From assembly GCF_021391535.1 (NCBI RefSeq), contig NZ_CP090066.1, positions 2,989,501-3,053,500 of the forward strand: a stretch of DNA of 64,000 bases. The letters run 5' to 3'. Positions 1 to 9,401 of the stretch are shown here, piece by piece (position 1 is the stretch's first letter; each line of letters begins with the position of its first letter). The stretch comes from Aurantimonas sp. HBX-1 (GTDB taxonomy: Bacteria > Pseudomonadota > Alphaproteobacteria > Rhizobiales > Rhizobiaceae). A model generated the notes under the pieces. That model saw nothing but the letters and a program-made list of their open reading frames with translations, ran no database searches and had not been told where the DNA came from. The position numbers and the translations under genes are program-made.

Positions 1-1057
<1,057 letters not shown>

Positions 1058-1106
1058 TTTGGCACGACCGACTGAAATTCGGCTGAACGGACATGATCAA
1101 CCGTTG

Positions 1107-1133
1107 CGTTCCGATTTGCCTAAAATCGGAACG
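1107..1133. promoter_or_regulatory. Perfect 11-bp inverted repeat between divergent genes
   Basis: Arms CGTTCCGATTT and AAATCGGAACG flank a 5-nt centre (GCCTA). It sits between the start of the response regulator (1057, minus) and the peptidase (1178, plus), so an operator is more likely than a terminator. No T-tract follows on either strand. The binding protein is unknown. Confidence 0.5.
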
Positions 1134-1177
1134 ACAATGCCCGATGTCCGCCTGCCCTCCAGAACGAGCATGACCCG

Positions 1178-3007
1178 ATGAACCTGCCTTTCCGTCCGAC
1201 CTTTTCCGCCGTCGAGTCCGCCCGGGGCGAGGCTGCGGCGCTGCCCGAATGGAACCTCGCCGATCTCTACCCGTCGATGGACAGCCAGGAGCTCGCCGAC
1301 GATCTCGCCGAGGCGCGCCGCCTGGCGGAGGCGTTCCAGACGCGCTGGCGCGGCACGCTGACCACGGCAGCGACGACCGGAGAGCCGAGCCTTGCCGAGG
1401 CGATCGTCGCTTTCGAGGCGCTGGAGGAACTGCTCGGGCGGATCATCTCCTATGCCGGGCTGATCTATTCGGGCGACACGTCGGATCCGACCCGCGCCAA
1501 GTTCTACGGCGACATCCAGTCGGCGGTGACCGACATCTCGTCGCGCCTCCTGTTCTTCCCGCTCGAGCTCAACCGGATCGACGATGCGGTTGTCGATGCC
1601 GCGATGGATCGGGACCCGGCCCTCGCCCACTACCGGCCCTGGCTGGTCGACCTGCGCAAGGACAAGCCGTTCCAGCTCGAGGACCGGGTCGAGGAACTGT
1701 TCCACGAGAAGGCGATCACCGGCCGCGGCGCCTGGAACCGGCTGTTCGACGAGACGCTCACCTCGCTGCGCTTCACCGTCGACGGCGACGATCTGGCGCT
1801 GGAGGCGACGCTCAACCTGCTGCAGGATCCGGACGGCGAGAAGCGGCGCAAGGCCGCCAGCGCGCTGGCCAACGTCTTCAGCGAGAACCTGCGTACCTTC
1901 ACGCTGATCACCAACACGCTCGCCAAGGACAAGGAGATCTCCGATCGCTGGCGCGGCTTCGAGGACGTCGCCGATTCCCGCCACCTCGCCAACCGGGTCG
2001 AGCGGGAAGTGGTCGACGCGCTGGAGAAGGCGGTGTCGGACGCCTACCCGTCGATCTCGCACCGCTACTACGCGATGAAGGCAAAGTGGATGGGGCTCGA
2101 GGTGCTGGACTTCTGGGATCGCAACGCGCCGCTGCCGGATGCCCGCCGCCGCGACATTTCCTGGGACGAAGCGCGCGAGACCGTGCTGTCGGCCTATTCC
2201 GGCTTCTCGCCGGAAATGGCGGCGATCGCCGAGCCGTTCTTCGCCAAGGGCTGGATCGACGCGGCGATCCGGCCCGGCAAGTCGCCGGGCGCGTTCGCCC
2301 ACCCGACGGTGCCCAGCGTCCACCCCTATGTGCTGCTCAACTACATGGGCAAGCCGCGCGACGTGATGACGCTCGCGCACGAGCTCGGCCACGGCGTCCA
2401 CCAGGTGCTGGCCGGGCGCCAGGGCGCGCTGATGGCGGCGACGCCGCTGACCCTGGCCGAGACCGCCTCGGTGTTCGGCGAGATGCTGACCTTCCGCTCG
2501 CTGCTCGACCAGACGAAGACCAAGGCCGAGCGCAAGACGCTGCTCGCCTCCAAGGTCGAGGACATGATCAACACGGTGGTCCGGCAGATCGCCTTCTACC
2601 AGTTCGAGCGGGCGCTGCACGAGGAGCGCCGGCAGGGCGAGCTGACCACCGAGCGGATCGGCGAGATCTGGATGGACGTCCAGGCCCGAAGCCTCGGCCC
2701 GTCGCTGCGGCTCGGCGACGGCTACGAGACCTACTGGACCTACGTGCCGCACTTCATCCATTCGCCGTTCTACGTCTATGCCTATGCCTTCGGCGACTGC
2801 CTGGTGAACTCGCTCTACGCGGTCTACGAGAACTCCGAATCCGGCTTCCAGGAGAAATATTTCGAGATGCTGAAGGCCGGCGGCACCAAGCATCACTCCG
2901 AGCTGCTGCAGCCCTTCGGCCTCGACGCCTCCGACCCCGCCTTCTGGTCGCGCGGCCTCGCCATGATCTCCGGCTTCATCGACGAGCTGGAGGCGATGGA
3001 GGATTGA
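1178..3007 (+). CDS. pepF: M3-family oligoendopeptidase (PepF type)
   Basis: A cytosolic zinc metallopeptidase that trims short peptides. The 609-residue length is normal for bacterial M3B oligoendopeptidase F. The zinc motif HELGH lies at residues 401-405, with the downstream glutamate in the LAETASVFGE helix (E428 region) as third ligand. The C-terminal YTYW/H-type substrate region reads YETYWTYVPHFIHSPFYVYAYAFG, the family signature. The start ATG at 1178 follows a weak purine stretch. It is transcribed alone, divergent from the NtrC-type regulator, with a strong palindrome in the shared upstream region. The family assignment is secure; the physiological peptide substrates are unknown. Confidence 0.93.
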   Translation: MNLPFRPTFSAVESARGEAAALPEWNLADLYPSMDSQELADDLAEARRLAEAFQTRWRGTLTTAATTGEPSLAEAIVAFEALEELLGRIISYAGLIYSGDTSDPTRAKFYGDIQSAVTDISSRLLFFPLELNRIDDAVVDAAMDRDPALAHYRPWLVDLRKDKPFQLEDRVEELFHEKAITGRGAWNRLFDETLTSLRFTVDGDDLALEATLNLLQDPDGEKRRKAASALANVFSENLRTFTLITNTLAKDKEISDRWRGFEDVADSRHLANRVEREVVDALEKAVSDAYPSISHRYYAMKAKWMGLEVLDFWDRNAPLPDARRRDISWDEARETVLSAYSGFSPEMAAIAEPFFAKGWIDAAIRPGKSPGAFAHPTVPSVHPYVLLNYMGKPRDVMTLAHELGHGVHQVLAGRQGALMAATPLTLAETASVFGEMLTFRSLLDQTKTKAERKTLLASKVEDMINTVVRQIAFYQFERALHEERRQGELTTERIGEIWMDVQARSLGPSLRLGDGYETYWTYVPHFIHSPFYVYAYAFGDCLVNSLYAVYENSESGFQEKYFEMLKAGGTKHHSELLQPFGLDASDPAFWSRGLAMISGFIDELEAMED

Positions 3008-3037
3008 GGCGGGACGGCGGAGGCGCCGTGCATTCGC

Positions 3038-3295
3038 TCAGGCGGCGCGCGCCAGCCGCTGCCGCATGCCCTCGGGATCGTCGTAGATGACGTCGATGAC
3101 GTGGCGCGCAAAGCTGTCCGGCCCGGTGCGGCCTTGCTCCCAATTCTGCAGGGTCGATCGCGGTATCCGCAGAAGAGCGGCGAATTCGGCCTGGCTCAGG
3201 CGCAGCCGCGCCCGGATCGCCTGCAGCTTCAACGCTGTGTCCAACGGCGGCGCGGGCGCGTCGCTCCAGTCGGGGTTGTCGAAGGGCTCCGCCAT
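3038..3295 (-). CDS. HTH (XRE-like) transcriptional regulator, orphan
   Basis: An 85-residue protein with a single XRE-type helix-turn-helix (about residues 24-60), including LSQAEFAALLRIPRSTLQNWEQG. The sequence resembles antitoxin-type regulators of the HigA/NadS/YiaG kind. I prefer the ATG at 3295 (MAEPFDNPDW) over the ATG at 3394, because the longer version would overlap the methyltransferase stop and read through the palindromic promoter. No RelE/HigB-type toxin lies next to it: the flanking genes are pepF and an Rsm22-like methyltransferase. A palindrome at 3307-3323 directly upstream suggests autoregulation. Confidence 0.8.
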   Translation of the reverse strand: MAEPFDNPDWSDAPAPPLDTALKLQAIRARLRLSQAEFAALLRIPRSTLQNWEQGRTGPDSFARHVIDVIYDDPEGMRQRLARAA

Positions 3296-3306
3296 GCGGT
3301 GAGACC

Positions 3307-3323
3307 ATACGCTGTTCGCGTAT
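3307..3323. promoter_or_regulatory. Palindromic operator candidate for the HTH gene
   Basis: ATACGC-TGTTC-GCGTAT, two perfect 6-bp half-sites 5 bp apart, lies 12 bp upstream of the HTH start codon and overlaps TATA-like sequence on the minus strand. Size and position fit an autoregulatory XRE operator. Confidence 0.55.
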
Positions 3324-3372
3324 AGTCCGCCAGTTGCAGAGGCGGCTCGCGTCGCCCGCCTCTCCCCAGCCC

Positions 3373-4347
3373 TCACTCCCAAGCGTCGCCCCATTCCAGC
3401 CGGCGGGCGCTGCGGAAGGTGTCACCTTCGCGCTTGGTCACCAGCCGCTCCTGCAACGTGCCGGCGGCGGTGCAGAGCTTCAGCTGCACCTTGCCGCTGC
3501 CGCCGCGCGGCGGCGCCAGCACCCGCGCCGGCGGCGGCGGGGCGGCTTCACGGGCGACGGCGAGATAGATGAACTTCTCGTCTTCGTAGGGCACGGTGCC
3601 GCCCTTGGTCAGCCGGTGGGTGCGCGAGCGCTCGACCCGTTCGGCGAAATGGCACCAGTCGGGCGGCGTCAGCGGACAGGCGGTGGCATGCGGGCATGGC
3701 GCCAGGATCGATGCGCCCTCGGCCAGCAGCTGGTCGCGGGCGGCAAGGATCCGCTGCCAGCCGCCGGTGGTGCCCGGCTCGACTATCACCAGCACCTGGC
3801 GCGCCAGGCGCCAGAGTTCGGCGACGAGGCCGGGGATCGCCGAGGGCGGCAGCTCGTCGAGGACGTAGGCGAGCGTCACGAGGTCGGCCGGCTGGCGGGC
3901 CGAGAGGGCGGCCAGCGCGTCGGCCTGAACCCATTCGATCGCAACGCCGGCGTCGGAGAGACCCGTCTCGCAGAGGGCGCGGCCGACGGCGAGAGCCGGC
4001 GGGCTCGCCTCGACGAGCGTTGCGGCGCCGAGGCTGCCGAAGGTGTCGAGCGCCGCCCAGAGCGCCGTCCCCGGCCCTGCCCCGACGTCGAGCAGCGACT
4101 GCGGCGCGAAGGCCGGTTGACGCACAGCGACGGCGGCAAGGCTCGCGCGCACGGCGGCGAAGGTGGCCGGCATGCGGGCCGCCAGATAGGCCAGCACCGC
4201 CGCCTCGCCGTCCAGATGGCGTTTGCCGTCGCGGGTCTCGGCGCGGTAACGCTGCGACAGGCGCGCGCCTTCGTTCCGCAGGCCCTCCAGCGGCAGTGCA
4301 TCCAGGCGGGCGTCGAGGGCAAGGCGCAGGGCCGGCGGAAGCTGCAT
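3373..4347 (-). CDS. Rsm22/METTL17-family small-subunit rRNA methyltransferase-like protein
   Basis: A 324-residue protein with a class I SAM fold: motif I LDVGAGPGT at residues 86-94, then VEAS and a YVLDELPP segment typical of the Rsm22 family. Members act in small ribosomal subunit assembly; in mitochondria the family binds an iron-sulphur cluster. Four cysteines match that pattern: Cys218, Cys224 and Cys232 in a CPH-x3-CP-x6-WC arrangement, plus Cys292 near the C-terminus. The C-terminal part (LVTKREG) is basic. It lies upstream of the HTH gene on the same strand, but the palindromic promoter between them suggests separate transcription. Biochemical function in bacteria is poorly established. 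Confidence 0.85.
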   Translation of the reverse strand: MQLPPALRLALDARLDALPLEGLRNEGARLSQRYRAETRDGKRHLDGEAAVLAYLAARMPATFAAVRASLAAVAVRQPAFAPQSLLDVGAGPGTALWAALDTFGSLGAATLVEASPPALAVGRALCETGLSDAGVAIEWVQADALAALSARQPADLVTLAYVLDELPPSAIPGLVAELWRLARQVLVIVEPGTTGGWQRILAARDQLLAEGASILAPCPHATACPLTPPDWCHFAERVERSRTHRLTKGGTVPYEDEKFIYLAVAREAAPPPPARVLAPPRGGSGKVQLKLCTAAGTLQERLVTKREGDTFRSARRLEWGDAWE

Positions 4348-4465
4348 CGAGGGTCTCGGCCGTTACACTCGGGGGAAAAGTCAGGCAGGGCGGGTTATGG
4401 CACGACAGGAGACGATCTGCCGGCCGCGCGGCTGGCGAGGCCCCTCGCCCTTTCATTTGTCACCT

Positions 4466-4499
4466 AACTGTCCTAGCCCCTGTCTAGGAACTGTTCTAG
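4466..4499. promoter_or_regulatory. Repeated CTGTnCTAG elements upstream of homospermidine synthase
   Basis: AACTGTCCTAG (4466-4476) recurs as AACTGTTCTAG (4489-4499), a 23-bp period and 10 of 11 bases identical. Between them CCTAG-N7-CTAGG forms an inverted repeat (4472-4488). Together they form a compact tandem/palindromic array 50 bp before the hss start, likely an operator. Confidence 0.5.
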
Positions 4500-4548
4500 C
4501 GCCTTCGCCGAACCCCTCGGCACAATTTCCCTACCAGGAGGGCTGTCC

Positions 4549-5994
4549 ATGAAACGCGGCAAGCACCCGATCCACGCAAGAATTTCCGGGCCCATCGTGA
4601 TGATCGGCTTCGGCTCGATCGGCAAGGGCACCCTGCCGCTGATCGAGCGGCACTTCGATTACGACAAGGCGCGCTTCACCGTCGTCGACCCGGACGATTC
4701 CGGCCGGGCGCTGCTCGACGAGCGCGGCATCCGCTTCGTCAACGAGGCGGTGACCAAGAAGAACTACGAGGAACTGCTGACGCCGCTGCTGACCGAAGGC
4801 AAGGGTCAGGGCTTCTGCGTCAACCTCTCGGTGGACACCGGTTCGCTCGACCTGATGAAGCTGTGCCGCAAGCTCGGCGTGCTCTACATCGACACGGTCG
4901 TCGAGCCATGGCTCGGCTTCTATTTCAACGAGTCGCTGTCGAACGCCGACCGCACCAACTACGCGCTGCGCGAGACCGTCCGCAAGGAGAAGCGCAAGCA
5001 TCCGGGCGGCACCACGGCCGTCTCATGCTGCGGCGCCAATCCCGGCATGGTCTCCTGGTTCGTCAAGCAGGCGCTGCTCGACGTCTCGCGCGAGATCGGC
5101 CTCGAATTCACCGAGCCCAAGACGGACGACCGCGAAGGCTGGGCCAAACTAATGAAGCGCGCCGGGGTCAAGGGCATCCATATCGCCGAACGCGACACGC
5201 AGCGCGCCAAGGCGCCGAAGCCGCTCAACGTGTTCTGGAACACCTGGTCGGTCGAGGGCTTCCTCTCGGAGGGCATGCAGCCGGCGGAACTCGGCTGGGG
5301 CACGCACGAGAAGTGGATGCCGAAGAACGCCCGCTCGCACAAGAAGGGCCACCAGTCCGGCATCTTCCTCGAGCAGCCGGGCGCCAACACGCGCGTCCGC
5401 TCCTGGTGCCCGACGCCGGGGCCGCAATACGGCTTCCTCGTCACCCACAACGAGTCGATCTCCATCGCCGACTACTTCACGCACCGCAACCGCGACGACG
5501 AGGTGACGTACCGGCCGACCTGTCACTACGCCTATCACCCGTGCAACGACGCGGTGCTGTCGCTCGACGAGCTGTTCGGCGCGGCCGGCAAGATCCAGCC
5601 GGAGCATCACGTGCTCGACGAGAGCGAGCTTCTCGACGGCATCGACGAGCTCGGCGTGCTGCTCTACGGCCACGACAAGAACGCCTACTGGTACGGCTCG
5701 CAGCTGTCGCTCGAGGAGGCGCGCAAGCTGGCGCCCTACCAAAGCGCCACCGGACTGCAGGTGAGCTCGGCGGTACTCGCCGGCATGGTCTGGGCGCTGG
5801 AGAACCCCGAGACCGGGATCGTCGAGACCGACGAGATGGACTATCGTCGCTGCCTGGAAGTGCAGCAGCCGTATCTCGGCCCGGTCAAGGGCTACTATAC
5901 CGACTGGACGCCGCTGAAGGATCGGCCGGGACTGTTTCCGGAAGACCTCGACGAGAAGGACCCGTGGCAGTTCAGGAACATCCTCGTCAGGTAA
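4549..5994 (+). CDS. hss: Homospermidine synthase
   Basis: The NAD-dependent enzyme makes sym-homospermidine from putrescine (and/or spermidine), a major polyamine in many alphaproteobacteria. Length 481 residues is typical. The N-terminal Rossmann segment IVMIGFGSIGKGTLP is at residues 17-31; SCCGANPGMVSWFV and the long conserved region with NVFWNTWSVEGFLSEG are family hallmarks. A good ribosome site (AGGAGG) precedes the ATG at 4549. It stands alone, with repeats at 4466-4499 as likely control sites and a GC-rich hairpin (CCGGCCC/GGGCCGG, 6006-6032) downstream. No carboxynorspermidine or ornithine decarboxylase genes are adjacent. Confidence 0.95.
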   Translation: MKRGKHPIHARISGPIVMIGFGSIGKGTLPLIERHFDYDKARFTVVDPDDSGRALLDERGIRFVNEAVTKKNYEELLTPLLTEGKGQGFCVNLSVDTGSLDLMKLCRKLGVLYIDTVVEPWLGFYFNESLSNADRTNYALRETVRKEKRKHPGGTTAVSCCGANPGMVSWFVKQALLDVSREIGLEFTEPKTDDREGWAKLMKRAGVKGIHIAERDTQRAKAPKPLNVFWNTWSVEGFLSEGMQPAELGWGTHEKWMPKNARSHKKGHQSGIFLEQPGANTRVRSWCPTPGPQYGFLVTHNESISIADYFTHRNRDDEVTYRPTCHYAYHPCNDAVLSLDELFGAAGKIQPEHHVLDESELLDGIDELGVLLYGHDKNAYWYGSQLSLEEARKLAPYQSATGLQVSSAVLAGMVWALENPETGIVETDEMDYRRCLEVQQPYLGPVKGYYTDWTPLKDRPGLFPEDLDEKDPWQFRNILVR

Positions 5995-6086
5995 CCGTTT
6001 GCTTTCCGGCCCTTTCATCTTGACGGGGCCGGTGAAGCTGCGGCTTCTCCCACTGGTGGCGACGGCAAGCCACCGCGACGGAGCGC

Positions 6087-6533
6087 ATGATGACGGATAG
6101 CGAAGCCCGGCGGCAGGTAGTCGAGGCGGTCATGGATGCGGTGATGTCGGGCTCGCCCGGCAATATCGCGCGCCATTTCGCGCCGGGTGCGGTGTTTTCC
6201 CAACGCAGCAACGCCGCGATGGCAGACGCGCCCTGGTTCGGGCGGATGGAAGGCGAGTTCCGGCTGCAGGGCGAGGAAGAGGCGACGGCCTTCCTGCAGG
6301 AGCTGATGAAGCGCACCAACTACATCTCCTACGAGCCGCGCGGGATCGTCTGCGAACTCGACGAGGCGGCCAGCCGTTGCGACTGGACGCGCCGCGACGA
6401 GAAGACCGGCACGCTGATCACCGGCACGACGATGTACTGGTTCGCCTTCACCACAGACGGAAGAATCCGCTCGATCGAAACGATCGGGTCGATTCACTCG
6501 GTCCTGGCACCCCGGCGGCCCGAACCGGTCTGA
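6087..6533 (+). CDS. SnoaL/NTF2-like protein
   Basis: A 148-residue protein with the cone-shaped NTF2/SnoaL-like pattern: an N-terminal helix (EARRQVVEAVMDAV), FAPGAVFSQ, and three C-terminal strands ending in GRIRSIETI. Such proteins may be isomerases, binding proteins or have no known function. No catalytic pair can be assigned with confidence. Two adjacent ATGs (6087, 6090) are possible starts. It lies 92 bp after hss with a possible hairpin between them, so co-transcription is uncertain. I cannot name a substrate. Confidence 0.7.
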   Translation: MMTDSEARRQVVEAVMDAVMSGSPGNIARHFAPGAVFSQRSNAAMADAPWFGRMEGEFRLQGEEEATAFLQELMKRTNYISYEPRGIVCELDEAASRCDWTRRDEKTGTLITGTTMYWFAFTTDGRIRSIETIGSIHSVLAPRRPEPV

Positions 6534-6684
6534 CGGCGGCGCAGCCGCGATGACAGCGTTGCGCGATTGGTCTAACCTTGACGCTTGGGAGCTTGGGAAT
6601 CATGCCCTATGGCTGGTTCCTCATAGTATCGTTGTGTTCGCGCGGGCCGCTGGTCGAAGGCAGCGCAGTCAGTAAGGACCCGTC

Positions 6685-7062
6685 ATGCGCCGTTCCGCCC
6701 TTTGCCTTTCTCTCCTCGCCCTGACGCTGGCAGCCTGCCAGTCCCAACAGCAGGCGTCCCTCGCCCCCTCCCTGCCACCGCAGCAGCAGATGCCGCTCGG
6801 TGTCGAAGGCAACTGGCGCAATGTCGGCGGCCCGGTTCCCTACACGGCACGGTTCCAGAACGGCCGCTTCACCTCCGCCGAGAGTGCCACCAACGGTCTG
6901 CTCGCCGAGGGAACCTACACCACGACGGGTCCGGGCCAGATCCAGATCACCTACCGTTCGCTGCAGCGGAACCAGCAGCTGGCGGCCAACTGCAACCATG
7001 CCGCCGGGCAGATGACCTGCACCGCCGCGGACGGATCGAGCTTCAGCCTGGCGCGCGGCTGA
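6685..7062 (+). CDS. Omp10-type outer membrane lipoprotein
   Basis: A 125-residue lipoprotein. A short signal peptide ends in LTLAAC, so Cys18 is the predicted lipidation site. The mature region resembles Brucella Omp10: VEGNW, a FQNGRF strand, LAEGTY, an ITYRSLQR strand, a Cys pair (NCNHAAGQMTC) and a final SFSLARG. It is probably anchored in the outer membrane by its lipid. It precedes ferrochelatase, the same order I recall from Brucella. Function in the family is structural or unknown. Confidence 0.8.
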   Translation: MRRSALCLSLLALTLAACQSQQQASLAPSLPPQQQMPLGVEGNWRNVGGPVPYTARFQNGRFTSAESATNGLLAEGTYTTTGPGQIQITYRSLQRNQQLAANCNHAAGQMTCTAADGSSFSLARG

Positions 7063-7224
7063 ACAATTCGTCGCACCGGCAGGACGGTCCGTCGCGTTTC
7101 GCCTGCGGATAAAGCCGCCTATATCGCCTGAACGAGACGGAAAGCGGCGGCACGTATATCAGCGGCCGGCCGCCGGTGGCCCGCCGCGCCAAGCGGAGTG
7201 CCGAAACTGCCTGAGGATGCGCCG

Positions 7225-8286
7225 ATGAACGCCCTGACCAAGACGATCGCCGAACGGGCGACGGGCCCGCTTCCCGCCGGTCACCCGACGGTGAAGCAGC
7301 CGAAGGTCGGCGTCCTGCTGGTCAATCTGGGCACGCCGGACGGCACCGACTTCAAGCCGATGCGCCGCTATCTGAAGGAGTTCCTCTCCGACAAGCGGGT
7401 GATCGAGTGGCCGCGCGCCGCCTGGTATCCGATCCTCTACGGCATCGTGCTGAACACCCGCCCGAAGAAATCCGGCGCCGCCTATGCGGAGATCTGGAAC
7501 ACCGAGCGCAACGAATCGCCGCTGCGCACCTTCACCCGGGCGCAGGGCGAGAAGCTGGCGCTGCGGCTGGCCGGGCGCGGCGAGATCGTCGTCGACTGGG
7601 CGATGCGCTACGGCAACCCGTCGATCGCCGAGCGCACCGACTACCTGATGGAGCAGGGCTGCGACCGCATCCTGGTCTACCCGCTCTACCCGCAATATGC
7701 GGCCTCGACGACGGCGACCGTCAACGACAAGTTCTTCGAGCACATGATGACCAAACGGTGGATGCCGGCGGTCCGCACCGTGCCGCCGTATCACGACGAG
7801 CCGATCTACATCGACGCGCTCGCCCGCTCGATCGAGACCTATCTCGCGACGCTCGACTTCGAGCCGGAGCGGGTGATCGCCTCCTATCACGGCATCCCGC
7901 AGAGCTATTTCCGCAAGGGCGACCCGTATCACTGCCACTGCCAGAAGACCTCGCGGCTGCTGGAGGAACGGCTCGGCTGGCCGAAGGGCCGGCTGATGAC
8001 CTGCTTCCAGTCGCGCTTCGGCCCGGAGGAATGGCTGCAGCCCTACACCGACAAGACGGTCGAAGCCTTGGCGAAGGAGGGCATCAAGCGGATCGCGGTG
8101 CTCAATCCCGGCTTCGTCTCCGATTGCCTGGAAACGCTGGAGGAGATCGCCGGCGAGGCGGGCGAAATCTTCCACGAGGCGGGCGGCGAGCACTTCGCCC
8201 ACATTCCCTGCCTGAACGATTCCGAGCCCGGCATGGACGTCATCGAGGCGATGGTGCGGCGCGAGCTGCGCGGCTGGGTCGACTGA
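7225..8286 (+). CDS. hemH: Ferrochelatase
   Basis: Inserts ferrous iron into protoporphyrin IX, the last step of haem synthesis, at the inner membrane face. With the ATG at 7225 it is 353 residues, the usual size; GAGGA lies about 7 nt upstream. A GTG at 7198 would add nine residues and is less likely. Family features: LLVNLGTPDGT near the N-terminus, YGNPSI, YPLYPQYAASTT, the metal-binding histidine in SYHGIPQSYFRKGDPYHCHC, the FQSRFG-EEWLQPYT segment, and a late PGFVSDCLETLEEI stretch with the conserved glutamates. hemA lies in the same window, about 40 kb away. Confidence 0.95.
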   Translation: MNALTKTIAERATGPLPAGHPTVKQPKVGVLLVNLGTPDGTDFKPMRRYLKEFLSDKRVIEWPRAAWYPILYGIVLNTRPKKSGAAYAEIWNTERNESPLRTFTRAQGEKLALRLAGRGEIVVDWAMRYGNPSIAERTDYLMEQGCDRILVYPLYPQYAASTTATVNDKFFEHMMTKRWMPAVRTVPPYHDEPIYIDALARSIETYLATLDFEPERVIASYHGIPQSYFRKGDPYHCHCQKTSRLLEERLGWPKGRLMTCFQSRFGPEEWLQPYTDKTVEALAKEGIKRIAVLNPGFVSDCLETLEEIAGEAGEIFHEAGGEHFAHIPCLNDSEPGMDVIEAMVRRELRGWVD

Positions 8287-8381
8287 CCCGGACGGCGGCT
8301 TGCGGCGGCCCGGCGGGGCGGCGATAGTCTCCCTGCGGCGCCGCCCTTGCGGCGACGACGGTCCGCAGAAACGGAGATGAC

Positions 8382-9401
8382 ATGCTCACCGCCACCGGCA
8401 TCCTCGTCCTCGTCGTCCTGTTCGTCGCGATCGTCGTCCTGTTCTCGACGATCAAGATCGTCCCGCAGGGCTACAACTACACGGTCGAGAATTTCGGCCG
8501 CTACACCCGCACACTGACGCCGGGGCTGAACGTCATTCTGCCCTTCGTCGAGCGCGTCGGCCGCAAGCTCAACATGATGGAGCAGGTGCTGGACGTGCCG
8601 ACGCAGGAGGTGATCACCCGCGACAACGCTTCCGTGGCGGCCGACGGCGTCGCCTTCTACCAGGTGCTCGACGCGGCGGCGGCCGCCTACGAGGTCTCGG
8701 GGCTCGAGAACGCCATCCTCAACCTGGTGATGACCAATCTGCGCTCGGTGATGGGGTCGATGGATCTCGACGACCTGCTGTCGAACCGCGACGCCATCTC
8801 CGAGAAGATCCTCCGGGTGGTCGATCAGGCCGCGAACAGCTGGGGCATCAAGATTACCCGCATCGAGATCAAGGACATCAACCCGCCGAAGAACCTCGTC
8901 GATTCGATGGCGCGGCAGATGATGGCCGAACGCGAGAAGCGGGCGGAAATCCTCGAGGCAGAGGGCTCGCGCAACGCCGCGATCCTGCGCGCCGAGGGCG
9001 AGAAGCAGTCGCAGATCCTGCAGGCCGAGGGCCGGCGCGACGCCGCCTATCGCGAGGCCGAGGGCCGCGAGCGGCTGGCCGAGGCCGAGGCCACCGCGAC
9101 GCGCCTCGTCTCCGAGGCGATCGCCGCCGGCGACGTGCAGGCGATCAACTATTTCGTCGCGCAGAAATACACCGAGGCGCTGGCCAAGCTCGCCTCGGCG
9201 CCCAACCAGCGCGTCATCCTGATGCCGCTCGAGGCGGCGTCGCTGATGGGCTCGATCGCCGGCATCGCCGAGATCGCCCGCGCCTCGTTCGGCGATCCGG
9301 AGCCAGCCGGCCCGACCGCCGTCCCGCGCGCGCCGCGCAGGGGCGGCGCGGTACCCCCCGGCGCAGTCCCGACGGTTTCGCCGGGCGGGAGCGACACGTG
9401 A
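8382..9401 (+). CDS. qmcA: SPFH/Band-7 membrane scaffold protein (QmcA/paraslipin type)
   Basis: A 339-residue stomatin-like protein with one N-terminal membrane helix (about residues 4-24), then the SPFH domain beginning IKIVPQGYNYTVENFGRY and continuing through VPTQEVITRDNASVAADGVAFYQV. A charged coiled coil follows (RAEGEKQSQILQAEGRRDAAYREAEGRE). The C-terminus is proline-rich. Members oligomerise in membrane microdomains and are implicated in membrane quality control. The stop overlaps the GTG start of an NfeD gene, the classic SPFH-NfeD pair. GGAGATGAC precedes the start codon. Confidence 0.92.
   Translation: MLTATGILVLVVLFVAIVVLFSTIKIVPQGYNYTVENFGRYTRTLTPGLNVILPFVERVGRKLNMMEQVLDVPTQEVITRDNASVAADGVAFYQVLDAAAAAYEVSGLENAILNLVMTNLRSVMGSMDLDDLLSNRDAISEKILRVVDQAANSWGIKITRIEIKDINPPKNLVDSMARQMMAEREKRAEILEAEGSRNAAILRAEGEKQSQILQAEGRRDAAYREAEGRERLAEAEATATRLVSEAIAAGDVQAINYFVAQKYTEALAKLASAPNQRVILMPLEAASLMGSIAGIAEIARASFGDPEPAGPTAVPRAPRRGGAVPPGAVPTVSPGGSDT

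Noticed and set aside
3038..4347. Toxin-antitoxin pair of the HTH gene with its neighbour
   Set aside because: The upstream gene is a 324-residue Rsm22-type methyltransferase, not a toxin.
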